Shown one piece after another: positions 16,091-24,661 of a stretch of 30,382 nucleotides of DNA. The first letter of the stretch is position 1. The number at the start of each line of letters is the position of its first letter. The position numbers and the translations under genes are program-made. Below the pieces are notes generated by a model that did not search any database, had not been told where the DNA came from, and saw only the letters and a list, made by a program, of their open reading frames with translations. Source of the DNA: CAYQUC01 sp964514215 (lineage in GTDB: Bacteria > Pseudomonadota > Gammaproteobacteria > UBA6429 > Thiohalophilaceae); contig CAZEPW010000045.1 of the NCBI GenBank assembly GCA_964514215.1, forward strand, positions 1-30,382. The letters are read 5' to 3'.

Positions 16091-17374
16091 ATGAACAAAG
16101 CTATAAAAGTAGCAGTAATGCTATTGTCTGTTCCGTTGTGCACAAATTTAAACGCCAGCGAAACAATATCAAAACATGCAACGCCAGTATTGTCTTTAAC
16201 AGGACAAGCAGCGCCTAAAAAATTAACACAATTTATTAGCGGTATAGTTAAAAAACATCCTCGTCTGTTAGAAGAACGCGCTCGACTACGAGCAGCGCAA
16301 GCAAATCTACGGGCAGCGGATCAAGCTATCTATAACCCTGAGCTAGAAATTGATTCAGAGAAAACAGATATCAACACATCGTATTTGCAACTAAGCCAAA
16401 CGATTGATATTGGTGATAAACAAGGTGCTAAAACCAGTGTTGCTCAAGCAGAGTTGATTCAAGCAAATGCTGAATATGAAATTGCTAAACAACAACTCGT
16501 CTATGATTTATTAAATGCACTAGCGGATCAACACACTAAAAACGAAATCTATAAGCTCGTGCAACAAAATCTAATGTTAATGAAAGATTTTGCTGATATT
16601 TCAGGGCAACGCCATAGTGCAGGCGATCTTAGCCAAGTTGAATTAAATTTAGCGCGCCTTGCATACAGTGAAGCAATTATAACGCACACTCAAGCCGCCG
16701 CTGATGCAGCCGCAACAAAAGAATTTTTACGTGCTTTATTAGGGCATGTGCCAGACCGTATCCCATCCTTACCAAAAAAATTACCACTAGCAAAGCTTCC
16801 AAACGATAAGGATAAATTTATTACAGCTCTGCCCGCGATTCGTTTAGAACTAGCAAGGGTCACAAGTGCTCGAAAAAATGTTGATTTACGCCAAAGTGAA
16901 AAAAGTTGGGATCCAACAATTTCCTTACGTGGTGGTAAAGAAGACACACAAAGCATTGCAGGAATAACATTATCCATACCATTAAATATACGAAATAGTT
17001 TTAGTGCTGAAGTTGATGCAGCGCAACAACAATTTATTCAAGCTGAATATCGTGCACAACAGGCATTCCGTGAACAACGTGCCATTGTATTAACCAGCAC
17101 CCAACGTTATTCCCTACTGCAAAAAGCATGGACAACCTGGAGTAAAAACGGTGATAGCAGCATTCAACAACAACTCAAATTAATAAAACGCTTATGGCAA
17201 GTAGGTGATATGAGTACCACTGATTATCTTGTTCAATTAAAACAAGCTATTGATACTCAAACTGCCGGACTAGAGCTGCGAGGCAAATTTTGGCAAAGCG
17301 CATTTGAATGGATGAATACTACCGCAAGTATCATTAATTGGTTAAATATCAACATATCGGAATCATCAAAATGA
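16091..17374 (+). CDS. czcC: CzcC/TolC-family outer-membrane efflux protein
   Basis: 427 aa. Signal peptide (cut about residue 23, NAS). The body has the two-fold TolC pattern of long coiled-coil helices (RARLRAAQANLRAADQ at about 75; RSSQRYS-like helices near 330-350) and short beta segments (YNPELEIDSEK and WDPTISLRGG) that form the outer-membrane barrel. Length is normal for CzcC. It exports metal ions across the outer membrane as the third part of the RND complex. AAGGA lies 8 nt before the ATG, and its stop overlaps the next gene by ATGA. The symbol reflects the family; the exact metal is not established. Confidence 0.85.
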   Translation: MNKAIKVAVMLLSVPLCTNLNASETISKHATPVLSLTGQAAPKKLTQFISGIVKKHPRLLEERARLRAAQANLRAADQAIYNPELEIDSEKTDINTSYLQLSQTIDIGDKQGAKTSVAQAELIQANAEYEIAKQQLVYDLLNALADQHTKNEIYKLVQQNLMLMKDFADISGQRHSAGDLSQVELNLARLAYSEAIITHTQAAADAAATKEFLRALLGHVPDRIPSLPKKLPLAKLPNDKDKFITALPAIRLELARVTSARKNVDLRQSEKSWDPTISLRGGKEDTQSIAGITLSIPLNIRNSFSAEVDAAQQQFIQAEYRAQQAFREQRAIVLTSTQRYSLLQKAWTTWSKNGDSSIQQQLKLIKRLWQVGDMSTTDYLVQLKQAIDTQTAGLELRGKFWQSAFEWMNTTASIINWLNINISESSK

Positions 17375-18570
17375 ATATCAAAAAAATATTATTAACATCT
17401 TTAAGCTTAGTTCTCTTAACCTCCGGTAGTTATGTCGGTCTTGTATATGCACAAGGCGATGGTCATGACGATGAAAAAAGCGAAAAAACTGACGACCACG
17501 GTGATGGTGATGAGCACGGAAAAGAAGAAAAAGGCGGGCATGAAGAAGAAGCCGGCGTTATTAAACTGTCTAAAGCACAAATGAAAGCCGCTAGCATTGA
17601 GGTTTCTTTATTAAAACTTCAAACCGTCAACGAAACCATAAGCGCCCCGGGTGAAGTTAAGTTTAACGATTATCAAACAGTTAAGATAACGCCACGAATT
17701 GATGCTCAAGTCATTAAACGTCATGCCATTCTCGGCGAAGAAGTTGTTAAAGGACAACCTTTAGTAACCTTATCAAGTGTTGATATGGCTGAAGTTCAAG
17801 GCAACTTATTAGTTGCAACCCGTGAATGGAATCGAGTCAAAAAGCTAGGCCGTAAAGTTGTCGCCGAGCGACGTTTTACAGAAGCACGTGCAAACTGGAA
17901 TCAACTCCTTACTAAAGCACGCTCCTATGGCATGACCGAAACTGAAATTAAATCACTAACCAGTAACTCCAATAAAAAATCTGCTGATGGTACGTTTCAA
18001 TTATTAGCACCATTAGCAGGACGTGTTATTTATGATCAATATATTGTTGGTGAACGAATCGAACCCGGTCGAGTATTAGTATCAATTACAAATGAAGCCG
18101 TTATGTGGGTTGAAGCGCGATTAAACTCGGTTCAAAGTTCATTGGTTAGCGAAGGTAACTATGCTGAAATTATTTTTAATAAGCAAAAATTCCCTGCAAA
18201 ATTAAGTCAATTGCACCATACGCTTGACGAAACAACCCGAACTCAAGCGGTACGAATCGAAGTTAATAATCCAGACGATAAACTACATTCAGGCATGTTT
18301 GTTACCGCTAATATTTCTTCAAACGAAAAAACACAATCACTGGTTTTACCTGAAGCAGCAGTCGTTAGAAGCGCCGATGGTGATTGGCAAGTTTTTATCG
18401 AAGGTGATGAAGAAGGTGAATTTAAAGCTCAAGAAGTTGAATTAGTTAAAGTTGTTAATGGTCAAGCTGTTATTGAAGGCATAAAACCCGGTAATCACGT
18501 AGTGACTAAAGGTGCCTTTTTTGTTCAATCAGAACTCGCGAAAGGCGGATTTGAAATTCATAACCATTAA
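17371..18570 (+). CDS. czcB: CzcB-type periplasmic adaptor (membrane fusion protein)
   Basis: 399 aa from the ATG at 17371, chosen because it overlaps the czcC stop by four bases (ATGA); a start at 17338 would run back into czcC. Signal/anchor helix at the N-terminus (about 7-27), then an unusually charged stretch of Asp, Glu, His, Lys (about 29-60, several HGD, DEHG and GGHEEE elements) likely to bind metal. After it come the beta-barrel and lipoyl halves (APGEVKFNDYQTVKITPR; APLAGRVIYDQYIVGERIEP) separated by an alpha hairpin (about 135-200), and the membrane-proximal domain (LPEAAVVRSADGDWQVFI). It links the inner-membrane pump to CzcC. Confidence 0.87.
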   Translation: MNIKKILLTSLSLVLLTSGSYVGLVYAQGDGHDDEKSEKTDDHGDGDEHGKEEKGGHEEEAGVIKLSKAQMKAASIEVSLLKLQTVNETISAPGEVKFNDYQTVKITPRIDAQVIKRHAILGEEVVKGQPLVTLSSVDMAEVQGNLLVATREWNRVKKLGRKVVAERRFTEARANWNQLLTKARSYGMTETEIKSLTSNSNKKSADGTFQLLAPLAGRVIYDQYIVGERIEPGRVLVSITNEAVMWVEARLNSVQSSLVSEGNYAEIIFNKQKFPAKLSQLHHTLDETTRTQAVRIEVNNPDDKLHSGMFVTANISSNEKTQSLVLPEAAVVRSADGDWQVFIEGDEEGEFKAQEVELVKVVNGQAVIEGIKPGNHVVTKGAFFVQSELAKGGFEIHNH

Positions 18571-18584
18571 TTAGGATATTTACC

Positions 18585-21500
18585 ATGTTAAACAAAATTA
18601 TTGATTTAGCTGTAAAAAACCGGTTACTGGTGCTGTTGGCATTAGTTGCAGGTATATTTGCAGCGTTCCTTATTCTACCTAAACTCAATCTGGATGCATT
18701 TCCAGATGTAACTAATGTTCAAGTAACCGTTAATACTGAAGCACCGGGCTTAGCCGCAGAAGAAGTAGAACAACTGATAACCTTCCCTATTGAAGCGGTG
18801 ATGTACAGTTTGCCTGATGTGCAAGAAGTACGTTCCATTTCTAAAACTGGTTTATCGGGTATTACCGTCGTATTTACCGAAGGTACCGATATTTATTTTG
18901 CCCGACAATTAGTATTTGAGCGCTTACAAGCAGCTCGCGAGCAAATACCAATGGGAGTTGGTACTCCAGAGATGGGACCAAATACTTCGGGTCTTGGCCA
19001 AATATTTCAGTATGTCTTAAAAGCAAAACCCGGCAGTGAATACGATGCACTCGCATTACGTAGCTTAAATGATTGGGTTGTTAAACTCTTAATTATGCCT
19101 GTGAACGGAGTCACCGATGTATTATCGTTTGGTGGTAATGTTCGTCAATATCAAGTGCAACTTGATCCAGAAAAACTATTAAGTTTTTCATTAAGTGCAG
19201 GAGAGGTAACCGAGGCAATTGAACAAAACAACCGTAATGCCGGTGGTTGGTATATGGACCGTGGTGCAGAGCAACTCGTTATCCGTGGCGTTGGTTGGAT
19301 ACGTTCAGGTCAAAATGGTTTAGACGATATTGGTAACATACCATTAAAAGATAACGATGGTACTGTGGTTCGGGTACGTGATGTCGCCAATGTCGATTTC
19401 GGTTCTGAGATACGACAAGGTGCCGTCACCATGACAACACGCTTTCCTGATGGGCCTAAAAAAGGTCAAGCACAACCGTTAGGTGAAGTTGTTATTGGTA
19501 TCGTACTTAAACGCTTGGGTGTTAATACTAAAGCCACAATTGATGGCATTAAAAAACGCCTACCAGCAATTCAACAAGCCTTACCAAAAGGCGTGATAAT
19601 CGAACCTTTTTATGACCAATCAGATTTGGTTGATAAAGCCGTTAGTACCGTTACCAAAGCTTTGTTAGAAGCATTTGTATTAATTATTATCATATTAATG
19701 CTGTTTTTAATGAACTTACGCGCATCGCTACTGGTATTATTATCAATACCAATTTCAATTGGTATGGCATTAATTGTTATGGCTTATTGGGGAATTTCTG
19801 CCAACTTAATGTCACTCGGTGGTTTAGCTATCGCAATTGGTATGATGGTTGATGGTTCAGTTGTTATGATGGAACATGTTTTCACCCATCTTGCCAACCC
19901 CGATCCAACCCATCATGATAAAAGCAAGCAAAATATTGAGCTTGATGAAGAAGAAGGCATTGCTTTACGAATTATTGAGTCAGCAAAAGAAGTCGCTCGG
20001 CCAGTATTTTTTGCAGTGCTCATTATTGCAATCGTATTTGCTCCATTATTTTCTCTCGAAGGTGTTGAAGGAAAATTATTTCAACCGATGGCACAATCGA
20101 TTGTATTAGCGATGTTTTCATCACTACTTGTTGCTTTAATCGTGATACCGGCATTAGCAACTTATGTGTTTAAAAAAGGTGTTATCGAAAAAGACAGCCC
20201 TTTAGTTAAACCATTACAAGCCAAATATAAAGCTGGGCTAAAGAAAGCATTAACAATCAAAAAACAAATTGTAATGTCAGCCGTAGGTTTGTTTATCTTT
20301 TCAATTGCATTAGTACCTTTTCTTGGAACAGAATTTGTTCCAGAACTGGAAGAAGGAACCATTAATGTGCGAATCACATTAGCGCCCTCCTCTAGCTTAA
20401 CAACGGCTCTTGAAGTGGCACAAAAGCTTGAATTACAATTAATGACTTTCCCCGAAGTACTCTATACTTCAAGTCGTGTTGGTCGTGCTGAAATTGGTGG
20501 TGATCCAGAACCGGTATCCAACATTGAGATTTTTATTGGACTAAAATCTATTAGTGAGTGGACCTCGGCCGAAGACCGAAAGAGTATACAAACATTAATG
20601 GAAGAAAAAATGTCAGTCCATCCGGGCTTATTGTTTAATTTTTCTCAGCCAATTGCTACTCGAGTCGACGAACTTTTATCCGGAGTTAAAGCTCAATTAG
20701 CGATTAAATTATTTGGTGCTGACTTGGATGTGCTTGTTACTAAAGGTCGAGAAATTGAAACCTTGGTTAAGTCTATTAAAGGTACAACCGGTGTTGCTTT
20801 AGAGCAAATCGCAGGTGAAGCCCAATTAGTTGTTCGCCCAAATCGTAATTTGTTATCTCGATATGGTCTATCAGTACAACAAGTAATGAGCTTGGTTAGT
20901 GACTCCATTGGCGGACAGGAAGCCGGTCAGGTTATTAATGGTAATGAGCGTTACGATATTTATGTCCGGCTTAAAAATGAGTCACGTAACAGCATTGAGG
21001 CTATTAAGAATTTAATCATGCAATCCAGTTCCGGCGCATGGGTTAGACTGGGTGATGTTGCTCAAGTTGCCATTGAAGCCGGCCCTCCGCAAATTCGACG
21101 TGATGATGTTCAACGACGTGTTGTTATACAAAGTAATGTCGAAGGACGCGATATGGGTGGTTTAGTTGCCGAAATTGATAAACGCATCAAATCCGAAATT
21201 GAGCTTCCTCCCGGTTACAGTATTGTGTTTGGTGGTCAATTTGAAAATCAACAACGTGCTCAAGCACGGTTAATGATCGTTGTGCCGCTATCTTTAGGCT
21301 TAATATTCTTATTATTATATTTTGCCTTTAGTTCAATCGGACAAGCATTATTAATTATGATTAATGTCCCTCTGGCTTTAATTGGAGGAATTGCAGCATT
21401 ATTCTTATCAGGCCAATACTTATCAGTACCGGGCTCTATTGGTTTTATCGCCTTGTTTGGTGTAGCCGTTTTAAATGGGGTGGTATTAGTCAACGCTATT

Positions 21501-21764
21501 AACCAACGATTTGAAAATGGCGTTGATCTTGAACGTTCGATTTTAGAAGGTTCTTTATCAAGATTGCGTCCAGTATTGATGACAGCCAGTATTGCTGCGT
21601 TAGGATTAATTCCGATGCTATTAGCATCTGGTGTCGGTTCTGAAGTGCAAAAACCACTTGCGACTGTTGTTGTTGGTGGGTTATTTACTTCAACGGTATT
21701 AACACTATTTGTATTGCCCGTGTTATACACCGCATTTTCAAAACGTAAATATGCTGATTCATAA
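18585..21764 (+). CDS. czcA: Heavy-metal RND efflux pump (CzcA/CusA family)
   Basis: 1059 aa, normal for the HME-RND family: helix 1, large periplasmic loop, helices 2-6, second loop, helices 8-12. N-terminal LPKLNLDAFPDVTNVQVTVN is diagnostic. In helix 4 the motif is AIGMMVDGSVVMMEH (417-431): Asp423 and Glu430 are kept, but the first acidic residue of CzcA-type pumps (DFG) is replaced (AIG), as in CusA. The CusA methionine triad appears absent: the WTMPI-type segment reads NFSQPIATRVDE. The metal class is therefore mixed, neither clean Zn/Co/Cd nor clean Cu/Ag. It pumps metal from periplasm or cytoplasm outward, driven by protons. It follows czcB by 14 bp. Confidence 0.9.
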   Translation: MLNKIIDLAVKNRLLVLLALVAGIFAAFLILPKLNLDAFPDVTNVQVTVNTEAPGLAAEEVEQLITFPIEAVMYSLPDVQEVRSISKTGLSGITVVFTEGTDIYFARQLVFERLQAAREQIPMGVGTPEMGPNTSGLGQIFQYVLKAKPGSEYDALALRSLNDWVVKLLIMPVNGVTDVLSFGGNVRQYQVQLDPEKLLSFSLSAGEVTEAIEQNNRNAGGWYMDRGAEQLVIRGVGWIRSGQNGLDDIGNIPLKDNDGTVVRVRDVANVDFGSEIRQGAVTMTTRFPDGPKKGQAQPLGEVVIGIVLKRLGVNTKATIDGIKKRLPAIQQALPKGVIIEPFYDQSDLVDKAVSTVTKALLEAFVLIIIILMLFLMNLRASLLVLLSIPISIGMALIVMAYWGISANLMSLGGLAIAIGMMVDGSVVMMEHVFTHLANPDPTHHDKSKQNIELDEEEGIALRIIESAKEVARPVFFAVLIIAIVFAPLFSLEGVEGKLFQPMAQSIVLAMFSSLLVALIVIPALATYVFKKGVIEKDSPLVKPLQAKYKAGLKKALTIKKQIVMSAVGLFIFSIALVPFLGTEFVPELEEGTINVRITLAPSSSLTTALEVAQKLELQLMTFPEVLYTSSRVGRAEIGGDPEPVSNIEIFIGLKSISEWTSAEDRKSIQTLMEEKMSVHPGLLFNFSQPIATRVDELLSGVKAQLAIKLFGADLDVLVTKGREIETLVKSIKGTTGVALEQIAGEAQLVVRPNRNLLSRYGLSVQQVMSLVSDSIGGQEAGQVINGNERYDIYVRLKNESRNSIEAIKNLIMQSSSGAWVRLGDVAQVAIEAGPPQIRRDDVQRRVVIQSNVEGRDMGGLVAEIDKRIKSEIELPPGYSIVFGGQFENQQRAQARLMIVVPLSLGLIFLLLYFAFSSIGQALLIMINVPLALIGGIAALFLSGQYLSVPGSIGFIALFGVAVLNGVVLVNAINQRFENGVDLERSILEGSLSRLRPVLMTASIAALGLIPMLLASGVGSEVQKPLATVVVGGLFTSTVLTLFVLPVLYTAFSKRKYADS

Positions 21765-21782
21765 GTAACTTTAAGAAATAGT

Positions 21783-21817
21783 CACATGGAAGTATGGATA
21801 TTACATACTTCCACGTG
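21783..21817 (+). terminator. Long hairpin after the RND pump gene
   Basis: CACATGGAAGTATG (21783-21796) pairs with CATACTTCCACGTG (21804-21817), 13 of 14 positions, 7-nt loop, starting 19 bp past the stop. The following GCTTATTATTACGG is only moderately T-rich, so this may be a partial terminator or an mRNA-stabilising stem before the CDF gene. Confidence 0.55.
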
Positions 21818-21882
21818 GCTTATTATTACGGCCCCATCCATGCTTTCTCTGATATACAACTGAGCATCAAAATGGAATATTA

Positions 21883-22500
21883 ATGTCAAATAACGATTCA
21901 AGCTGTCACTGCGATCCAAATGCAACTTCAAAATCAGAAGTTCGTATTTTAATAATTGTTTTTATTCTTAATTTTACAATGTTCTTGCTCGAATTTTCTG
22001 CCGGCCTCATTAGTAATTCAATTGCTCTACTTGCCGATTCATTAGACATGTTTGCAGATGCCTTTATATATGCTCTTAGTTTATTTGCATTAAAACGTCA
22101 TGAACGCTGGCGTATTTATGCCGCAATAGCTAGTGGTGCAATTCAATTTATTTTAGGGCTTGGCATTGCTATTTCAGCTACATATAAAATTTTTGTTTAC
22201 ACATTACCAAACAGTGAATTAATGGGAATATATGGTGTATTAGCCTTAATTGTAAACCTTGTTTCATTTATGTTACTGATGCGTTTTCGTGAAGGTAATA
22301 TTAATATACGAGCATCTTGGATTTGCTCACGCAATGATATGATCTCTAATCTCGGCGTGCTTATTGCTGCTGCATTAGTCGCATATTTTCAATCTGCTAT
22401 TCCTGATATTGTTATTGGGCTCATAATTGCAGCAGTGGTGGTAGTTTCCGCAATTAAGATAATCAAAGAATCAACGCAAAAAAAATCTGAATTACAGTAA
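21883..22500 (+). CDS. Short CDF-family cation transporter (no C-terminal domain)
   Basis: 205 aa with six membrane helices and no cytoplasmic C-terminal domain, so shorter than typical CzcD (about 300). CDF signature: SNSIALLADSLDMFADA, in which the usual helix-2 HxxxD site is Asp55-xxx-Asp59. The helix-5 site aligned to the usual HxxxD reads CSRND, giving Cys148-xxx-Asp152. The N-terminus has CHC (Cys8, Cys10). A Cys in the transport site would favour soft metals, but this may simply be a feature of the small-CDF subgroup. It lies behind the Czc-type operon after a hairpin, so it may be expressed with it as a cytoplasm-to-periplasm exporter. Confidence 0.78.
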   Translation: MSNNDSSCHCDPNATSKSEVRILIIVFILNFTMFLLEFSAGLISNSIALLADSLDMFADAFIYALSLFALKRHERWRIYAAIASGAIQFILGLGIAISATYKIFVYTLPNSELMGIYGVLALIVNLVSFMLLMRFREGNINIRASWICSRNDMISNLGVLIAAALVAYFQSAIPDIVIGLIIAAVVVVSAIKIIKESTQKKSELQ

Positions 22501-22530
22501 TTTATCTCAGCTTTGCATAAGAAAAATTAG

Positions 22531-22558
22531 TTTTAACTTTAGATTTCGGCTATAAAAG
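22531..22558 (+). repeat. Diverged third copy of the 1.3-kb intergenic repeat
   Basis: TTTTAACTTTAGATTTCGGC followed by TATAAAAG aligns with TTTAACTCTAGATTCCGGCTCAAAA at 1337-1362. It lies in the 67-bp gap between the convergent CDF and MerR genes, again at gene 3' ends. Confidence 0.4.
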
Positions 22559-22567
22559 TGACCACAT

Positions 22568-22969
22568 TTATTCGTTGTCACCATCTATCGAATCAATAAT
22601 CGGACAACCATCGTCACTACCAAAACAAAGGTTCATTAGTAGTTGTAATTCATTTCGTAACGTTGTTAAATCATCAATAGACGCATTGATATCTTGTAAC
22701 TTTTGGGCTGTTAACAATCTCACTTCATCTCGTGCATGTTGAGGATCGGTTCGCATTTGAATTAAATCACTAATTTCTGCTAACGTAAAATTCATTTTTT
22801 GAGCCCGACGAATAAACTTTAATAAAGAAATATTTTTTTCACTATATTCACGAATACCCGATTCAGTTCGAGCGACTGAAGATAGTAATTTTATTTTTTC
22901 ATAATAACGTAAGGTATCAGCGCTAACATTAAGCATTTTAGTGACTTCACCAATTCGATATAAAGCCAT
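22568..22969 (-). CDS. MerR-family metal-responsive regulator
   Basis: 133 aa. N-terminal MerR DNA-binding domain: LYRIGEVTKMLNVSADTLRYYEKIKLL, then RTESGIREYSE and a helix FIRRAQKMNFTLAEISDLI. A long dimerisation helix follows (about 82-113), then a C-terminal metal loop LCFGSDDGCPIID (Cys115, Cys122), close to the CueR loop. The position of the divalent-metal cysteine (Cys79 in ZntR, Ser77 in CueR) is Arg80 or its neighbour, so the site has only two cysteines. The DNA-binding half is nearer ZntR, the metal loop nearer CueR. Third gene of the thioredoxin-CcdA operon, 6 bp after the CcdA stop, hence autoregulated through the MerR-type promoter at 24604. Confidence 0.88.
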   Translation of the reverse strand: MALYRIGEVTKMLNVSADTLRYYEKIKLLSSVARTESGIREYSEKNISLLKFIRRAQKMNFTLAEISDLIQMRTDPQHARDEVRLLTAQKLQDINASIDDLTTLRNELQLLMNLCFGSDDGCPIIDSIDGDNE

Positions 22970-22975
22970 TATTTT

Positions 22976-24286
22976 TTAACCAAATTTAATAATAAATAAA
23001 TATTCATTTAACAAATACAGTCCGGTTACTATCAAAGTAACTCCGGCAACTATTTCTAAAATACGTTGGTGTCTTGATAGTATATTTAGTGACTCTAACC
23101 AGCCCATACTCCATGCGCCAATAATAACGGGAATACTCCGACCAAGAGCAAAAGCAAATAACAACAAAAAACCAAAGCCAACCGACCCAATAGCAGCACT
23201 TGCTGTTAACGCAACTAATAAAGCTGGAGTGCAAAATGGACAAACAGCCACTGAAAAAGGAATCCCTAATAAAAAAGCACCCCATATACCACTAACTTTA
23301 CGCCCCTTTACTCCAAACCATGGAAACCGGATAGTTAACACTCCTGCCCACATAAGTCCCATTATAATAAGTAATGGCCCAAGAAATAACCCCCACTCAC
23401 GCCCCATCACACTTTTAACCCACTCACCACCAAGAGCAGCAACAACACCAAGAACCACATGCGTCGTAATCATTCCTAAAACAAACGCAGCGCCCATTAG
23501 CAACGCCCTTCGCTCTTCGTGAGCTTTAGTAACATACGCTAGCATAACAGGAACAGATGCAAAAGAAACCGGGTTAAAACTAAAGACAAACCCCGTTATA
23601 AATGCAACACCAATTCCACTGATGCTTGCAGTTTGTAATGTTTCTTTGAGTGCTTCGCTAGAAATTTCAAGCGAAGGAATTAATAGAAACAATGCCGTGC
23701 CAACTAACAACAATGCCGTTAAATAGGGACTACCTTTAGCTGCACTATTCAATAATTGTTTTGCATCACCATGAAAGCCTTTAAACTGAGCAAAGACCAT
23801 TGGTAAAGTAAACAAACTTGAAAATAATAACGCAGCTATCAAAGCCATAACTATCGAATTAACAGTTACTGCCATTCCAGTTGTTACAATAATTAACGGT
23901 AATGTGCAGGCCGGTAACGTAAAACCAAGTTGTATCGAATAAGGTAGTTTTTTATCACTCGGAATAAATTTAAATAATTCAAAGTGTGGAATTGGTATGT
24001 AGATAAAACGTGACACAACGTAAACCACTGCAATTATGCTAAGCACAATACTTGGCATAAATGGACTCCAAGTCGGTGTCTCAAAAATTAAAACAGCCCC
24101 AGCAAAAATACCTGATAACAATAACGTTCGACTTATCCAAACTGATAATAGGTTAAAACAACATTGAGCACGATTCGATGTAGCGTGTGCTCTTACAGAA
24201 AATAATGTATGAGTTGCAATTGTGCACGGTTCAAAAAAAGCTAACAAACCTAGTACCGCTGCAGTTATTAATAATAATGTAATCAC
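22976..24286 (-). CDS. Tandem CcdA/DsbD-like membrane electron-transfer protein
   Basis: 436 aa from the GTG at 24286, chosen because GTGA overlaps the thioredoxin stop and GGGG precedes it; an upstream ATG at 24316 would overlap by 34 nt. About 12 membrane helices in two CcdA-like halves. Half 1 has Cys21 (FFEPCTIAT) and Cys127 (LPACTLP), the spacing expected for the redox pair of CcdA/DsbD. Half 2 has the same architecture, but its first motif reads FNPVSFASVP with no cysteine, while the second is CPFC (Cys349, Cys352). So one full redox centre plus one altered half. It probably passes electrons from the cytoplasmic CGKC thioredoxin to a periplasmic thiol protein under metal stress. Confidence 0.8.
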   Translation of the reverse strand: MITLLLITAAVLGLLAFFEPCTIATHTLFSVRAHATSNRAQCCFNLLSVWISRTLLLSGIFAGAVLIFETPTWSPFMPSIVLSIIAVVYVVSRFIYIPIPHFELFKFIPSDKKLPYSIQLGFTLPACTLPLIIVTTGMAVTVNSIVMALIAALLFSSLFTLPMVFAQFKGFHGDAKQLLNSAAKGSPYLTALLLVGTALFLLIPSLEISSEALKETLQTASISGIGVAFITGFVFSFNPVSFASVPVMLAYVTKAHEERRALLMGAAFVLGMITTHVVLGVVAALGGEWVKSVMGREWGLFLGPLLIIMGLMWAGVLTIRFPWFGVKGRKVSGIWGAFLLGIPFSVAVCPFCTPALLVALTASAAIGSVGFGFLLLFAFALGRSIPVIIGAWSMGWLESLNILSRHQRILEIVAGVTLIVTGLYLLNEYLFIIKFG

Positions 24287-24564
24287 AGCTGTTGCCCCGC
24301 ATTTTGTTGTAAACACCGCTCTAATTCTGCACGAAGTTTTTTAGCCGAAGGTAAACTTGTAAAAACTAATTCACCATTGATTGCTATAGAGGGAGTAGAC
24401 ATCACACCAAGTGCAACAGCATAATCGATTTCATCGATAATATTTACCTCACGCCACGTAATTAGCCCAGCGCCTAACTCCTCAACTAGTTTTCGTAATA
24501 CATCTTTAGCGTGGCCACATTTTCCACAGCCGGGAGATGCAAAAATTTCAATATTTATTGTCAT
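24283..24564 (-). CDS. Small thioredoxin-fold protein (CGKC)
   Basis: 93 aa, no signal peptide, so cytoplasmic. Thioredoxin/glutaredoxin-like fold: first strand INIEIFASPGCGKCGHAKDV with the redox pair Cys13-Gly-Lys-Cys16, and the cis-proline motif VMSTPSIAINGELVF near residue 58. It belongs to the short Thioredoxin_3-type proteins. First gene of the MerR-controlled operon; its stop overlaps the CcdA-like start, so the two are made together and the thioredoxin is the likely electron donor on the cytoplasmic face. It might alternatively bind the metal through the two thiols. Confidence 0.85.
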   Translation of the reverse strand: MTINIEIFASPGCGKCGHAKDVLRKLVEELGAGLITWREVNIIDEIDYAVALGVMSTPSIAINGELVFTSLPSAKKLRAELERCLQQNAGQQL

Positions 24565-24603
24565 GTTTTATCTTCTTCGATATAAATTTTATAGTATATC
24601 TGT

Positions 24604-24634
24604 AGATTACAGTCTGGAGCTGACTCCAGATCAA
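24604..24634 (-). promoter_or_regulatory. MerR-type promoter of the thioredoxin-CcdA-MerR operon
   Basis: Leftward: -35 TTGATC (24634-24629), 19-bp spacer, -10 TAATCT (24609-24604). The dyad CTGGAGCTGACTCCAG (24614-24629) has perfect 6-bp arms, 7 bp with the flanking T/A. It differs from the 9298-9313 dyad at only three positions and has the same spacer length. Confidence 0.8.
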
Positions 24635-24661
24635 GTATTATTTGCGACAAAATTGAAAAAA

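Noticed and set aside
21260..21730. 156-codon open frame antisense to the RND pump
   Set aside because: Lies wholly within the strongly supported pump gene; sequence looks like a mirror of membrane-helix codons (rich in Asn, Ile, Pro, Thr).
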